The notes: a model not told the origin generated them from the sequence alone. Shown: positions 25,848 through 35,211, counted from the first letter of the stretch. The stretch is 64,000 nt of DNA from Paenibacillus macerans (GCF_900454495.1 NZ_UGSI01000001.1:1426001-1490000); one strand, 5' to 3'. Made by a program: numbers and translations.

Positions 25848-25905
25848 TCAGGTATAATCGAATCATCGATGTCCTAAAATTTCATTGTCCGAAGGAGTGA
25901 TTTCC

Positions 25906-26724
25906 TTGACCGGCCAGATTCGCCAAAATAACGTGGACCGTTTCAACGGCTTCGGAACGCTTTATGATCAGAGCCGTCCGCAAGCACCGGAAGAAGTAGC
26001 CAAAATTTTAACGATGTATTTGGGCCGAGCGCCTGAGCACGTTGCTGATGTCGGATGCGGAACCGGCCTCTCCACTATGATTTGGCTGAAGCATGCCGAG
26101 CGGGTCATCGGCATCGAGCCGAACGACGACATGCGCGAGGTCGCTTTAAGCCGTCTGCGGGAGACGGGTGCTCAGGAAAAGCTGACGTTCGTCCAGGGCC
26201 TCTCGGACCAACTCCCGCTCGAATCGGCTTCCGTCGATATCGTCACCTGTTCGCAATCATTTCACTGGATGGAGCCTCAACCAACGCTGCGGGAATTCGC
26301 TCGCGTACTGCGCCCTGGCGGCGTGTTCGCCGCCTATGATTGCGATTGGCCGCCGGCCATCGCCCCCGAACTTGAACAGGCGTACGAGCGGCTCATCGAT
26401 TTTGCCGACCAGCGGGCCAGCGAACTGGCCGAAAGCGGCAAACAAGCGTACAAGTGCCCCAAAGACAAGCATTTACAGCAAATCCGGGAGAGCGGATGGT
26501 TTCATTTTTCCCGAGAGATCGTGTTCCACCATTGGGAAAGCTGCGATGCGTGCCGGTATGCGAATCTGGCCTTCAGCCAAGGTAGTCTGCAGACGGCGCT
26601 GAAATTAGGAGATGGCGAAGTTGCAGCAGCCGCGGAGCGGTTCCGCAACGAGGCGATTCAAGCATTCGGCGGCGAAACTCGGGAAATCCTGTTGAGCTAC
26701 CGGATGCGGCTTGGCGTTAAGTAA
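25906..26724 (+). CDS. Class I SAM-dependent methyltransferase
   Basis: The 272-residue protein has the Rossmann motif I (VADVGCGTGLST), the acidic loop (VIGIEPNDDM), and SVDIVTCSQSFHWM, typical of the Methyltransf_11 small-molecule methyltransferases. The substrate is unknown. The TTG at 25906 is chosen since AAGGAG sits 7 bp ahead; the in-frame TTG at 25885 precedes that site. It follows the sulfur fusion gene by 58 bp and may be read through from it. A terminator follows. Confidence 0.85.
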   Translation: MTGQIRQNNVDRFNGFGTLYDQSRPQAPEEVAKILTMYLGRAPEHVADVGCGTGLSTMIWLKHAERVIGIEPNDDMREVALSRLRETGAQEKLTFVQGLSDQLPLESASVDIVTCSQSFHWMEPQPTLREFARVLRPGGVFAAYDCDWPPAIAPELEQAYERLIDFADQRASELAESGKQAYKCPKDKHLQQIRESGWFHFSREIVFHHWESCDACRYANLAFSQGSLQTALKLGDGEVAAAAERFRNEAIQAFGGETREILLSYRMRLGVK

Positions 26725-26730
26725 TGACTA

Positions 26731-26768
26731 AAAGGCCGCCGGAGGAATTTCGCTTCGGCGGCCTTTTT
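26731..26768 (+). terminator. Intrinsic terminator of the methyltransferase gene
   Basis: AAAGGCCGCCG (26731-26741) pairs with CGGCGGCCTTT (26756-26766), followed by T residues. Confidence 0.9.
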
Positions 26769-26875
26769 ATGCCTAACCCCGGGTAATAGAGGTGCATAGT
26801 CGCAAAATTGCGGAGATTTTTTCGTGTTGTTTAGGGACTGGGTTTGGAAAAAGCGACGAGAAGCCGCCCCAAAAA

Positions 26876-26950
26876 ACAAGGTCAAAAAATGCATTTATTC
26901 CAGCGAAATCGGTTCATTTAAGAGAAATAGAAAACATATGTCCCTATTTT
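26876..26950 (+). repeat. A/T-rich dispersed intergenic repeat, copy R3
   Basis: In the 380-bp convergent gap between the methyltransferase and lpdA genes, this 75-bp segment aligns over its length with 61184-61258 (shared pieces: AAGGnCAAAAAA, TTATTCC, GCGAA, ATTT-AGAGAAA, TATG-C-CTATTTT), by eye about 75 percent identical and in the same orientation. Confidence 0.6.
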
Positions 26951-27006
26951 GTAGGCAGGTTGTCCTACCCGGCCGGTCGGCTCCGGCAGACGCTGTCAAA
27001 TTTCAT

Positions 27007-27038
27007 AAAAAAAAGCAAGGCCAAAATTTCGGCCTTGC
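27007..27038 (-). terminator. Intrinsic terminator of the pdh operon
   Basis: Minus-strand stem GCAAGGCC/GGCCTTGC with an 8-base loop and eight T, 68 bp after the lpdA stop. Confidence 0.9.
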
Positions 27039-27105
27039 CCAAATATGCTTAGGAGAACACTTCCTCTTAGGAGGAGTGGAAAATCAATTGCAGTGCACCG
27101 CTGGA

Positions 27106-28521
27106 TTAGCGAGCGATAACGTGGATCGGATGGCCTTCCACGAGTTCCGCGGTTTCCATCACGATTTCGCCCAGCGTCGGGTGAGCGTGGATCGTCAACG
27201 AGATGTCTTCGAGCGTTGCGCCCATTTCGACCGCGAGGCCCAGCTCAGCGATCAGGTTGGAAGCTTCGATACCGACGATTTGTGCGCCGAGAACAACGTT
27301 GTTATCCGCGTTAGCGACGATTTTGATGAAACCGTCAGGCTGGTTCAGCGAAGTTGCACGGCCATTGCCCGCAAACGGGAATTTGCCGGCTTTCACATTG
27401 AAGCCTTTTTCCTTCGCTTCTTTTTCGGTGTAACCTACGCTCGAGCATTCCGGATCGGTGAAAACAACCGCAGGAATCGCTTTGTAATCGACAACGGAAG
27501 GCAGTCCGGAAATCGCTTCAGCCGCTACCTTGCCTTCATAGGAAGCTTTATGCGCAAGCGCTGGGCCCGCTACGATGTCGCCGATCGCGAAGATTTTCGG
27601 GTTGCTGGTGCGCCCTTGATGATCGACTTTCACCAGACCGCGGTCAGTCAACTCCACGCCAGCCAGATCCAGGCCGAGATCTCCGTCCGTGTTAGGACGG
27701 CGGCCCACCGTTACGAGCAGGTAATCGGCGGTAATTTCTTTGCTTTCGCCGTTCACGGAGTATTTCACCGTTACGTTCTTATCGGTTTGCTCCGCGCTTT
27801 CGGCTTTCGCGTTCGCTACGATTTCAATGCCGGTTTTGGCCATGTTCTTAGCTACGAGGCGGGTCATGTCCTTGTCAAAGCCAGGCAGCACGCTGTCCAT
27901 GCCTTCGATAATCGTCACTTTCGTACCGAATTTGGAGAACATTTGGCCCAACTCCGCACCGATATAGCCGCCGCCGATAACGACCAGGCTGCCCGGAATT
28001 TCTTGCAGCTCAAGAGCTTCCGTGGAGGACAGGATGCGTCCGCCAAACGGGAACGGCTTCAGTTCAATCGGTCGGGAGCCAGTCGCCAGAATACAGTTTT
28101 TGAAACGGTAACGCGGGGATTCGTGTTCATTGAAGCAGCGGGCTTCGCTGTCATTGATGAACATAACCTCGCCGCTGAATACTTCCACTTTGTTGCCTTT
28201 CAAGAGACCCGATACGCCTTGGGTCATTTTCTTGACGACACCATTTTTGAATTCTTGCGTTTTCTTAAAATCCACTTTAACGTTTTCCGCCGTAATCCCG
28301 AAAGCATCGGCATGTTGCGCGGATTCATATTGGTGCGCCGCCGAAATCAGCGCTTTGGACGGAATACAGCCGCGGTTCAAGCAGACACCGCCAAGCTCGG
28401 ATTTGTCCACGATCAGCACTTTTTGCCCCAGCTGAGCAGCGCGAATCGCTGCCACGTATCCGCCTGGGCCTGCTCCGACTACCAGTGTATCAATATCAAT
28501 AGATGCGTCTCCTACTACCAT
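27106..28521 (-). CDS. lpdA: Dihydrolipoamide dehydrogenase (E3)
   Basis: The 471-residue flavoprotein shows the FAD motif VVGAGPGGYVAAIRAAQLG, the redox disulfide GGVCLNRGCIPSK, the NAD motif VVIGGGYIGAELGQ and the C-terminal His-Glu dyad in HAHPTLGE. E3 re-oxidises the lipoyl groups of the pyruvate dehydrogenase complex, making NADH. The ATG at 28521 is set by GGAGGTG 10 bp ahead, which overlaps the end of pdhC; a start 24 bp upstream is not supported. It is the last gene of the operon. Confidence 0.97.
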   Translation of the reverse strand: MVVGDASIDIDTLVVGAGPGGYVAAIRAAQLGQKVLIVDKSELGGVCLNRGCIPSKALISAAHQYESAQHADAFGITAENVKVDFKKTQEFKNGVVKKMTQGVSGLLKGNKVEVFSGEVMFINDSEARCFNEHESPRYRFKNCILATGSRPIELKPFPFGGRILSSTEALELQEIPGSLVVIGGGYIGAELGQMFSKFGTKVTIIEGMDSVLPGFDKDMTRLVAKNMAKTGIEIVANAKAESAEQTDKNVTVKYSVNGESKEITADYLLVTVGRRPNTDGDLGLDLAGVELTDRGLVKVDHQGRTSNPKIFAIGDIVAGPALAHKASYEGKVAAEAISGLPSVVDYKAIPAVVFTDPECSSVGYTEKEAKEKGFNVKAGKFPFAGNGRATSLNQPDGFIKIVANADNNVVLGAQIVGIEASNLIAELGLAVEMGATLEDISLTIHAHPTLGEIVMETAELVEGHPIHVIAR

Positions 28522-28528
28522 GATGGTA

Positions 28529-29815
28529 TTACACCTCCATAACAAGCAGCTCAGGGTTGGCGAGCAGCTGTTTAATATAGTTCATCGCGTTTTGAGCCGT
28601 TGCGCCGTCGATCAAACGGTGGTCGAAGCTGAGCGACAAGGCCATAACCGGAGCAACAACGATTTCTCCGTCTCTAACGGCCGGTTTTTGGCTGATCCGG
28701 CCGGTGCCCAGGATGGCAACTTCCGGATAGTTGATGATCGGCGTAAAGAACATACCGCCAGCGGAACCGATGTTCGAGATCGAAATCGTGCTTCCCTTCA
28801 TTTCGTTCGCGGACAGCTTGCCTTCGCGGCCGCGCAGCGCCAAATCGGAAATCGCTTCGGCGATCATCCAGATGCTCTTGCGGTCGGCAGCTTTCACAAC
28901 CGGCACGATCAAGCCGTTGTCGGTGTCGGTAGCGATACCGATGTCGTAGTGTTTCTTGTAAACAATCTCATTGTTTACGTCGTCGATGGACGCGTTGAGC
29001 GCCGGATATTTGCGGACCGCCGCCACGAGCGCCTTAACGATGAACGGCAGGTAAGTCACCTTGATGCCTTTCTTCTCGGCAACAGGTTTCATACGGGTGC
29101 GGAAAGCCACCAGTTCCGTAACGTCCACTTCGTCCATGATCGTAACGTGCGGCGCGGTATACGCCGATTTAACCATCGCGTTGGAAATGGCTTTGCGGAT
29201 GCCTTTGAACGGTACGCGTTCTTCTTCGTCGGCCACTGCGATCGGGGTAGGTGCCGGAGCCGCTGGAGCCGCACCGCTTGCCGCAGGCGCTGCCGAAGCT
29301 GCCGCAGGTGCACCGCCGTTCTTGAAGGCATCAACGTCTTCACGCGTAATTTTGCCGGCTTTGCCCGTGCCTGGCACTTGCGTGATGTCAATGCCCAGCT
29401 CGCGGGCGTATTTGCGTACGCTTGGCGTAGCCAATACTTCGCGGTTCGGCGCTGCAGGAGCTGCCGCTGCCGCCGGAGCCGCCGCACTTGCAGCCGGAGC
29501 GGCTTCAGCCGGTGCCGGGGCCGCCGCTTCCGGTTCGTCATGCGCCGGTGCGTCCGCTTGCTCCGGAATGTCGCCTTCCGCGTCGATCACGGCGACGACT
29601 TGGCCTACGCGGAACACGGCGCCGTCGGTGCCGAACACTTCCTGAACCGTACCGTTAACCGGACACGGCACTTCCACGACCGCTTTGTCGTTTTGCACTT
29701 CCATAATGATATCTTCGTCGGTTACTTTGTCGCCCGGTTTGATGTGCATTTTAATAATTTCGCCTTCATGCAAACCTTCCCCAAGCTCAGGGAAACGATA
29801 TTCAAATTTAGCCAC
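28529..29815 (-). CDS. pdhC: Dihydrolipoamide acetyltransferase (E2)
   Basis: One lipoyl domain (lipoylated Lys in VQNDKAVVEVP, about residue 43), an Ala/Pro-rich hinge, a peripheral subunit-binding domain (LATPSVRKYARELGI), a second Ala/Pro-rich linker and the catalytic acetyltransferase domain with the active-site SFDHRLIDG are seen in the usual order. It is the core of the complex, passing acetyl groups to CoA. Single-lipoyl E2 is the normal Bacillus form. Confidence 0.97.
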   Translation of the reverse strand: MAKFEYRFPELGEGLHEGEIIKMHIKPGDKVTDEDIIMEVQNDKAVVEVPCPVNGTVQEVFGTDGAVFRVGQVVAVIDAEGDIPEQADAPAHDEPEAAAPAPAEAAPAASAAAPAAAAAPAAPNREVLATPSVRKYARELGIDITQVPGTGKAGKITREDVDAFKNGGAPAAASAAPAASGAAPAAPAPTPIAVADEEERVPFKGIRKAISNAMVKSAYTAPHVTIMDEVDVTELVAFRTRMKPVAEKKGIKVTYLPFIVKALVAAVRKYPALNASIDDVNNEIVYKKHYDIGIATDTDNGLIVPVVKAADRKSIWMIAEAISDLALRGREGKLSANEMKGSTISISNIGSAGGMFFTPIINYPEVAILGTGRISQKPAVRDGEIVVAPVMALSLSFDHRLIDGATAQNAMNYIKQLLANPELLVMEV

Positions 29816-29841
29816 CGTAAATGACCTCCTATTTCGTCGAA

Positions 29842-30822
29842 TTAAAATTCAAGAACTTTGTTGACGCCGTCGATGACGCGAGCCGGAGACGGAAGCCATT
29901 GATCCTCGATTTGCGCGAACGGATATACGGTATCCGGCGGCGCAACGCGAAGCACTGGAGCTTCCAGGTGCAAAATCGCTTTTTCGTTGATTTGCGCGAT
30001 CACTTCCGCGGCGATGCCCGCGGATTTTTGCGCTTCCTGTACGACGATGGCGCGGTTCGTTTTCTTCACCGATGCGACGATCGTGTCGATGTCGAGCGGC
30101 ACCAGCGTGCGCAGGTCGATAACTTCGGCTTTGATGCCTTTGGTTTTCTCCAGTTCTTCCGCCGCTTTGACAGCCGTGTGAACCATCAGCCCGTAAGCGA
30201 TGATCGTGACGTCGGAGCCTTCGCGAACAATGTTCGCTTTGCCCAGTTCAACCGTATAGTCCTCTTCAGGCACTTCGGCGCGAAAAGCATGGTACAAGTT
30301 CAAATGCTCCATGAAAAACACCGGGTCGTTATCGCGGATGGCCGAGATCAGCAGGCCCTTCGCATCATAAGGATTGGACGGAATCACCAGCTTGATTCCC
30401 GGAGTTTGCGCGATCAATCCTTCCAGGGCGTCAGTGTGCAGCTCCGCTGCTTTGACCCCGCCGCCGAACGGCGTGCGGAATACGACCGGCGCATGGTAAC
30501 GTCCGCCGGAACGGTAACGCATCCGCGCCGCCTGCACCAAAATTTGGTCGAGCGCTTCAAAAATAAAGCCGACAAACTGAATTTCCGCTACCGGACGGAA
30601 ACCTTGAATCCCGAGGCCAACCGCCATGCCGCCGATCGCCGACTCGGCCAGCGGCGTATCCATCACGCGCTCTTCCCCGAATTCTTTTTGCAGACCTTCC
30701 GTTACGCGGAACACGCCGCCCACATGACCTACGTCTTCGCCGAAAATCAGGACGTTCGGATCACGCTTCAGTTCCACGCGGAGCGCGTCGCGAATTGCTT
30801 CTTTCATATTCATTTGTGCCAT
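29842..30822 (-). CDS. pdhB: Pyruvate dehydrogenase E1 beta subunit
   Basis: The 326-residue subunit has FGEDVGHVGGVFRVTEGLQ, MDTPLAESAIGGMAVGLG and the transketolase C-terminal region (VDLRTLVPLDIDTI). With E1 alpha it decarboxylates pyruvate on thiamine diphosphate and loads the lipoyl group of E2. It lies 49 bp after pdhA and 26 bp before pdhC. Confidence 0.97.
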   Translation of the reverse strand: MAQMNMKEAIRDALRVELKRDPNVLIFGEDVGHVGGVFRVTEGLQKEFGEERVMDTPLAESAIGGMAVGLGIQGFRPVAEIQFVGFIFEALDQILVQAARMRYRSGGRYHAPVVFRTPFGGGVKAAELHTDALEGLIAQTPGIKLVIPSNPYDAKGLLISAIRDNDPVFFMEHLNLYHAFRAEVPEEDYTVELGKANIVREGSDVTIIAYGLMVHTAVKAAEELEKTKGIKAEVIDLRTLVPLDIDTIVASVKKTNRAIVVQEAQKSAGIAAEVIAQINEKAILHLEAPVLRVAPPDTVYPFAQIEDQWLPSPARVIDGVNKVLEF

Positions 30823-30871
30823 TCTATATATCCTCCTCTTTAGAACGATCTGACTAGATTAGACTCTAACC

Positions 30872-31939
30872 TTATTGAAAATCGGCTTTTTGCTCTTCCA
30901 GATGCTTCGGCGTTTTCTCGAACATGCTGTCGATCAAGCCAGGAATCGTCATTTTTTCCGTTTGTTCCGCTTTTTTGATCTGTTCGTTAACGGTCGCTTT
31001 GGCTTCGTCTTTTACGCGAGCCGTATCTTCTTCGGACCACAGACCTTTTTTCTCCAAATATTTGGCGAGGCGGGCAATCGGGTCTTTTTCGCTCCATTCC
31101 CCTTCTTCTTCTTTCGTCCGGTACTTGGAGGTATCGTCGGAAAGGGAGTGCGGACGGAAACGGTAAGTTACCGCTTCAATCAAAGTTGCGCCTTCCCCGT
31201 TGCGCGCACGTTCAGCCGCTTCGCGAACGGCGGCGATGACGGCAAACACGTCCATGCCGTCGACTTTCACGCCGCGGATCCCGGCCGCAACGGCTTTATG
31301 AGCAATGGACAAAGCAGCGGTTTGTTTCGAGAACGGCGTGGTAATCGCGTAACCGTTGTTTTGCACAAAGAAAATGACCGGCAACTTGAAGGCCCCAGCA
31401 TAGTTCAATGCTTCGTAGAAGTCGCCTTCGGAAGAACCGCCGTCACCCGTATAAGTAATGGCCACATGTTTTTGCTTCTTCAATTTGTAGCCCATCGCGA
31501 TGCCCATGGCATGCAAAACTTGCGCGCCGATAATGATTTGAGGCATAAGTACGTTGACGCCTTCCGGAATTTGTCCGCCATGCTGATGGCCGCGGGAATA
31601 CAGGAAAGCTTGATACAGCGGCAGACCGTGCCATACGAGCTGCGGCATATCGCGGTAGCCCGGGCAGACGAAGTCGTCTTTTTCCAAGGCAAATTCGCTG
31701 CCGACCATCGTCGCCTCTTGTCCGGATACCGGAGCGTAGAAACCAAGGCGGCCTTGACGGCCCAAGTTAATGGCGCGTTCATCCCAAGTGCGGGTGAATA
31801 CCATGCGGTACATCAGTTCTTTCAATTGATCGTCGGAGAGCTCCGGCAGCTTATCTTTGTTAACGATTTCACCGTCCGGCGACAGCACGGACAAAGCTTC
31901 GACTTCCTCCGTATATACTTCATAAGGAATCTTGCTCAT
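30872..31939 (-). CDS. pdhA: Pyruvate dehydrogenase E1 alpha subunit
   Basis: The 355-residue subunit carries the thiamine-diphosphate motif (TYTGDGGSSEGDFYEALNYA ending shortly after in VQNN) and the RFRPHSLSDDTSKYR loop. A branched-chain oxoacid dehydrogenase is less likely, because no leucine dehydrogenase, ptb or buk gene is nearby and the four-gene order is that of pdh. ATG 31939 is preferred over GTG 31948 on the spacing of GAGGTG. First gene of the operon. Confidence 0.95.
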   Translation of the reverse strand: MSKIPYEVYTEEVEALSVLSPDGEIVNKDKLPELSDDQLKELMYRMVFTRTWDERAINLGRQGRLGFYAPVSGQEATMVGSEFALEKDDFVCPGYRDMPQLVWHGLPLYQAFLYSRGHQHGGQIPEGVNVLMPQIIIGAQVLHAMGIAMGYKLKKQKHVAITYTGDGGSSEGDFYEALNYAGAFKLPVIFFVQNNGYAITTPFSKQTAALSIAHKAVAAGIRGVKVDGMDVFAVIAAVREAAERARNGEGATLIEAVTYRFRPHSLSDDTSKYRTKEEEGEWSEKDPIARLAKYLEKKGLWSEEDTARVKDEAKATVNEQIKKAEQTEKMTIPGLIDSMFEKTPKHLEEQKADFQ

Positions 31940-31991
31940 TTTTTTCACCTCGACTGAAAATTTGATTATCTTGTTCCTCTGTTATAGAATT

Positions 31992-32021
31992 ATTATACTC
32001 CTGTTTCATTCTCAAAGTCAA
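31992..32021 (-). promoter_or_regulatory. Sigma-A promoter of the pdh operon
   Basis: On the minus strand TTGACT (32016-32021) and TATAAT (31992-31997) are 18 bp apart, about 55 bp before the pdhA start. Confidence 0.75.
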
Positions 32022-32134
32022 AGGAATTAAGGAGAATTGTGTCATATTTTTATTTTTGTTTATATAACAGTTTTTCGAAAATAATATAACACAACCCCAT
32101 TTAACCCATCATGACAAGGAGCGTGTAACAAAGC

Positions 32135-32863
32135 ATGACGGATTCGCGTTATTTGAAACGAACCATTATTAAGGAGGAAATCGACAGCAAATACTTGGGG
32201 GAAAAACGATATCTTCGTATTTACCTGCCTCCCGGGTATAACGAAATCTTGAGTTATCCTGTCGTATACTGTCAGGATGGCGAAGAGTTTTTCAATTTCG
32301 GACGTATTGCCACGCACGCCAACCAGCTGATCCTCGACGAAGGGATCGATCCGTTTATCATCGTCGGCGTGGAAGTGGATACGAAAGTGCGCACCGAGGA
32401 ATACGCCCCGTTCGGCAACCGTTTTGACGCTTATACCCGCTGTTTCACGGAAGAAATTATTCCCTTCATTGAACGGAATTATCCGGTTCGGCGCGAACGC
32501 GAAGAAAGAGTCCTGGCCGGCGATTCGCTGGGGGCGACCGTCTCCCTCCACTTGGCTATGAAAAATCCGGAACTGTTTTCCAAAATCATCAGCTTGTCCG
32601 GAGCCTACTATGGACCGTCCCTCAAACTGCTGGCCCAAGAAACGGACTTGTCCTACCTGTCCTTGTTTATGGTCGTCGGGCTGCAGGAGGATCATTACAC
32701 GACCGACACGGGCACCTATAATTTCGTCGAATTGAATCGCCAGGCCAAAGCGCTGCTTGAGGAACGGGGAGCCAGGATCGTCTATACCGAAAAAGACGGT
32801 AAACATTTATGGGGCTTTTGGCAGCAAGAGCTTCCCGGAGCGCTCGTCCATTTCTTGAAATAG
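32135..32863 (+). CDS. Putative esterase of the enterochelin-esterase/EstD type
   Basis: A 242-residue alpha/beta hydrolase: LRIYLPPGYNEILSYPVVY, catalytic Ser in LAGDSLGATVS, and a late His in DGKHLWGFW. This is the pattern of the Esterase (PF00756) family, which cleaves acyl or siderophore esters. There is no signal peptide, so it is cytoplasmic. It is divergent from pdhA and monocistronic with its own terminator. No siderophore genes are nearby, so the substrate is open. Confidence 0.88.
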   Translation: MTDSRYLKRTIIKEEIDSKYLGEKRYLRIYLPPGYNEILSYPVVYCQDGEEFFNFGRIATHANQLILDEGIDPFIIVGVEVDTKVRTEEYAPFGNRFDAYTRCFTEEIIPFIERNYPVRREREERVLAGDSLGATVSLHLAMKNPELFSKIISLSGAYYGPSLKLLAQETDLSYLSLFMVVGLQEDHYTTDTGTYNFVELNRQAKALLEERGARIVYTEKDGKHLWGFWQQELPGALVHFLK

Positions 32864-32897
32864 CGCTTTCAAAACAAACGGACGCCAAAATCGGAAC

Positions 32898-32957
32898 AAC
32901 AGAGGCCGTCTTAATATAGTAGGAAACTATTTCGGACAGCCTCTGGTTGTTTTTTTA
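32898..32957 (+). terminator. Intrinsic terminator of the esterase gene
   Basis: AACaGAGGCcGTC pairs imperfectly with GACaGCCTCTgGTT around a 24-base loop and is followed by a run of T. Confidence 0.7.
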
Positions 32958-32958
32958 T

Positions 32959-33630
32959 TTAATTGCGGTGAACCGACCCGGAAGCGGCGACATGCTCGCT
33001 TTTCGGCAGCTCGGCCGGAGTTTCGGGCCTTTTGAGCGACCGGCGCGGCAGCTTCCATTTGTAGTGGACGGATAACATGCGAAAAAATACGACGATCGCA
33101 AACAGCAAAATCAGTTCCATCGTGGATTTAAAAAATCCAAAGCCCACGGCAAGCCCGGCCAGCATCGCCCATACCGCGTAAATCTCATCGCGCAGCACCA
33201 GCGGTTTGCGTCCGGCGAGCAAATCGCGGATAATTCCGCCGCCGATCCCCGTCAGTACCGCCGCTACGAGCACCGCGCTCATCGGATGCTTCATTTCCGT
33301 GGCATACAGCGCCCCTTGAATGGCAAAGGCGGACAGGCCGATGGCGTCAAAAAACACCTCCGCCCTTTTCCAATGCCGGATCCACGGCAGCGGCAAAATA
33401 AAGGCTACCAGCACGGACAACACCGCCAGTAAAATCAAGTCGTGTTGCCCCCACAGCGTTGTAACCGGGATGCCGATGAGCACATTGCGCACGATTCCCC
33501 CGCCAAACGCAGTAACCAAGCCAAGCACCATAACGCCCAGGATGTCGTATTCCTCTTCCATCGCCACAAACGCTCCCGACATGGCAAATGCGATCGTTCC
33601 GATGATGCTGAAAATGTCAAATATGTGCAT
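32959..33630 (-). CDS. TRIC/UPF0126-family membrane channel
   Basis: The 223-residue protein has seven membrane segments made of two repeats, each with the family motif (FGGGIVRNVLIGIP and IGGGIIRDLLAGRKP). Bacterial members are trimeric, monovalent-cation-selective channels. The start MHIFDIFSIIGTIAFA matches the usual start of the family; the frame extends further 5' but without support. GAGGG lies about 14 bp ahead, somewhat far. The tail of about 30 charged residues is cytoplasmic. It is divergent from thiN. Confidence 0.9.
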   Translation of the reverse strand: MHIFDIFSIIGTIAFAMSGAFVAMEEEYDILGVMVLGLVTAFGGGIVRNVLIGIPVTTLWGQHDLILLAVLSVLVAFILPLPWIRHWKRAEVFFDAIGLSAFAIQGALYATEMKHPMSAVLVAAVLTGIGGGIIRDLLAGRKPLVLRDEIYAVWAMLAGLAVGFGFFKSTMELILLFAIVVFFRMLSVHYKWKLPRRSLKRPETPAELPKSEHVAASGSVHRN

Positions 33631-33768
33631 TCTATTGTACTCTTCTGCCCTCTCTTTCGCCCCTTGTGCCTGCATCATCATTTTAGGCCTCTGTGCCAAA
33701 ATTGTGTAGTCCTCAAATTTGAATTATACTACATGAACAAGGGATTCAACCAGAAAGGAAGAAAAGAA

Positions 33769-34410
33769 ATGGCTGGAAAGCGCGTGCTCATTTTTGCGGG
33801 CGGACGCATCGATCCTGATGTATTACAGGATATCCAAGCGGATGATGTGTTGATCGGCGCCGATCGGGGCGCTTTATTTTTGGTAGAGCATGGAATCCGG
33901 CCGCACCTGGCGGTCGGGGATTTCGATTCCGTCAGTCCCGAGGAACTGGACAATATTAAACAGAACTGTATGGAGCTCATCGCCTGCGATCCCGTCGACA
34001 AGGACTTGACCGATACCGAGCTGGCCTACAACCTGGCATTAAAGCAACAGCCCGCGGAAATCTTGATGACCGGCGTCATCGGGACCCGGCTCGACCATAC
34101 GCTCGCCAACGTGCATATGATGCTGCGCGGCCTGCAGCAGCAAATCCGTACCGACATTTGGGACAAGCACAATTACATAACGTTAACCGGTTCGGAATGC
34201 CGGATAACGGATCGCGGTTATACTTACGTTTCCCTTCTCCCGCTTACACCCGAAGTAACGGGAATTACGCTTGAAGGATTTTTGTACCCGCTGGACAATG
34301 CCAGCTTGCGTATAGGCCAATCGCTGGGTATCAGCAACCGTTTGACGGGGCCTGAAGGAATTGTCCGGGTTTCAAGCGGTCTTTTGCTGATTATGCAAAG
34401 CAAAGATTAA
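33769..34410 (+). CDS. thiN: Thiamine pyrophosphokinase
   Basis: The 213-residue enzyme has the family motifs GADRGALFLVEHGI, AVGDFDSVS (metal-binding Asp pair) and DKDLTDTELA, plus GTRLDHTLANVHM. It converts thiamine to thiamine diphosphate, the cofactor of the PdhAB enzyme encoded 2 kb away. AAGGAAG precedes ATG 33769; the long upstream extension of the frame is antisense to the TRIC gene and is rejected. A terminator follows. Confidence 0.95.
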   Translation: MAGKRVLIFAGGRIDPDVLQDIQADDVLIGADRGALFLVEHGIRPHLAVGDFDSVSPEELDNIKQNCMELIACDPVDKDLTDTELAYNLALKQQPAEILMTGVIGTRLDHTLANVHMMLRGLQQQIRTDIWDKHNYITLTGSECRITDRGYTYVSLLPLTPEVTGITLEGFLYPLDNASLRIGQSLGISNRLTGPEGIVRVSSGLLLIMQSKD

Positions 34411-34454
34411 ATGAAAACAATTTTGTAACCTTTTTGATCGTTTGCATGAAGTCG

Positions 34455-34483
34455 AAAAAACCCTTGATCCTCAAGGGTTTTTT
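34455..34483 (+). terminator. Intrinsic terminator after thiN
   Basis: AAAAAACCCTTGA and TCAAGGGTTTTTT form a perfect 13-bp stem with a 3-base loop. It can act in both directions. Confidence 0.93.
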
Positions 34484-34670
34484 CTTTGTAAATTGCAAAA
34501 TCCTGCTTTTTTTCTTAAAAATCTGTAAACTTTAATGATATTTTAATAAATGCATCCAAACTATGAATATATCAGGTTTTTAGGAGACTATGCCATATAT
34601 TAGGAGGTAACATTTCTGTTATACTTCTCTACGAACCGGTTGAAAAACAATAACTTTGGAGGTATACAAC

Positions 34671-35180
34671 ATGAACATGCGCAGCATATTCCAAAAAGTA
34701 TTGACGGTCGGCATTGTGTCCACCATCGGTTTCAGCACTCTGCTTGCCAGTGGGGCTGAGCCTGTACAAGCCCAGTCGGCAACCAGCACGGCTGTTTCGA
34801 AAGGATCGCAAATCGTTAACTTCGGTAAACAATTTATGGGTACGCCTTATAAATTTGGCGCTTCTACTTCGACAACAAGAGTTTTTGATTGCTCGTCATT
34901 TATGAAGTACATTTTTGGACGGTACGGCGTTGACCTGCCCCGGACTTCCGCCGCTCAATCGAAAGAAGGCTACGCGGTTTCCAAATCCAATCTGAAGCCA
35001 GGCGACCTGGTGTTCTTCTCCAGCGGCAGCCGCGCAAACGGCCATAACGTGACTCACGTCGCCGTTTACATGGGAGGCGGTAAAATTCTGCATACGTACG
35101 GTAAACCGGGCGTGACCATTTCCGACCTGAACTCCGGAAACTGGAAAAGAACTTACCTGAAAGCCCGCCGCGTCCTGTAA
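34671..35180 (+). CDS. Secreted NlpC/P60 peptidoglycan endopeptidase
   Basis: The 169-residue protein has a signal peptide (cleaved near VQAQS, residue 35) and one NlpC/P60 domain with the catalytic Cys in RVFDCSSFMKYIF, His in THVAVYMGGG and a further His in ILHTYG. It should cut peptide stems of peptidoglycan outside the cell. No SH3, LysM or other wall-binding domain is present. TTGGAGG lies 8 bp before the ATG. The 260-bp upstream gap is A/T-rich; no known riboswitch was seen. Confidence 0.92.
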   Translation: MNMRSIFQKVLTVGIVSTIGFSTLLASGAEPVQAQSATSTAVSKGSQIVNFGKQFMGTPYKFGASTSTTRVFDCSSFMKYIFGRYGVDLPRTSAAQSKEGYAVSKSNLKPGDLVFFSSGSRANGHNVTHVAVYMGGGKILHTYGKPGVTISDLNSGNWKRTYLKARRVL

Positions 35181-35211
35181 ACTTTAATCGTACCAGTGCA
35201 ATTCACCCTTT

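Noticed and set aside
28520..29824. Arg/His/Phe-rich plus-strand frame across pdhC as a novel protein
   Set aside because: Composition comes from the Ala/Pro-rich linkers of E2 read backwards; no ribosome-binding site.
34490..34670. c-di-AMP (ydaO-type) riboswitch or WalR box before the NlpC/P60 gene
   Set aside because: Such control is common for this gene type, but only a single TGTAAA half-site with a poor second half is present and no ydaO core is seen.
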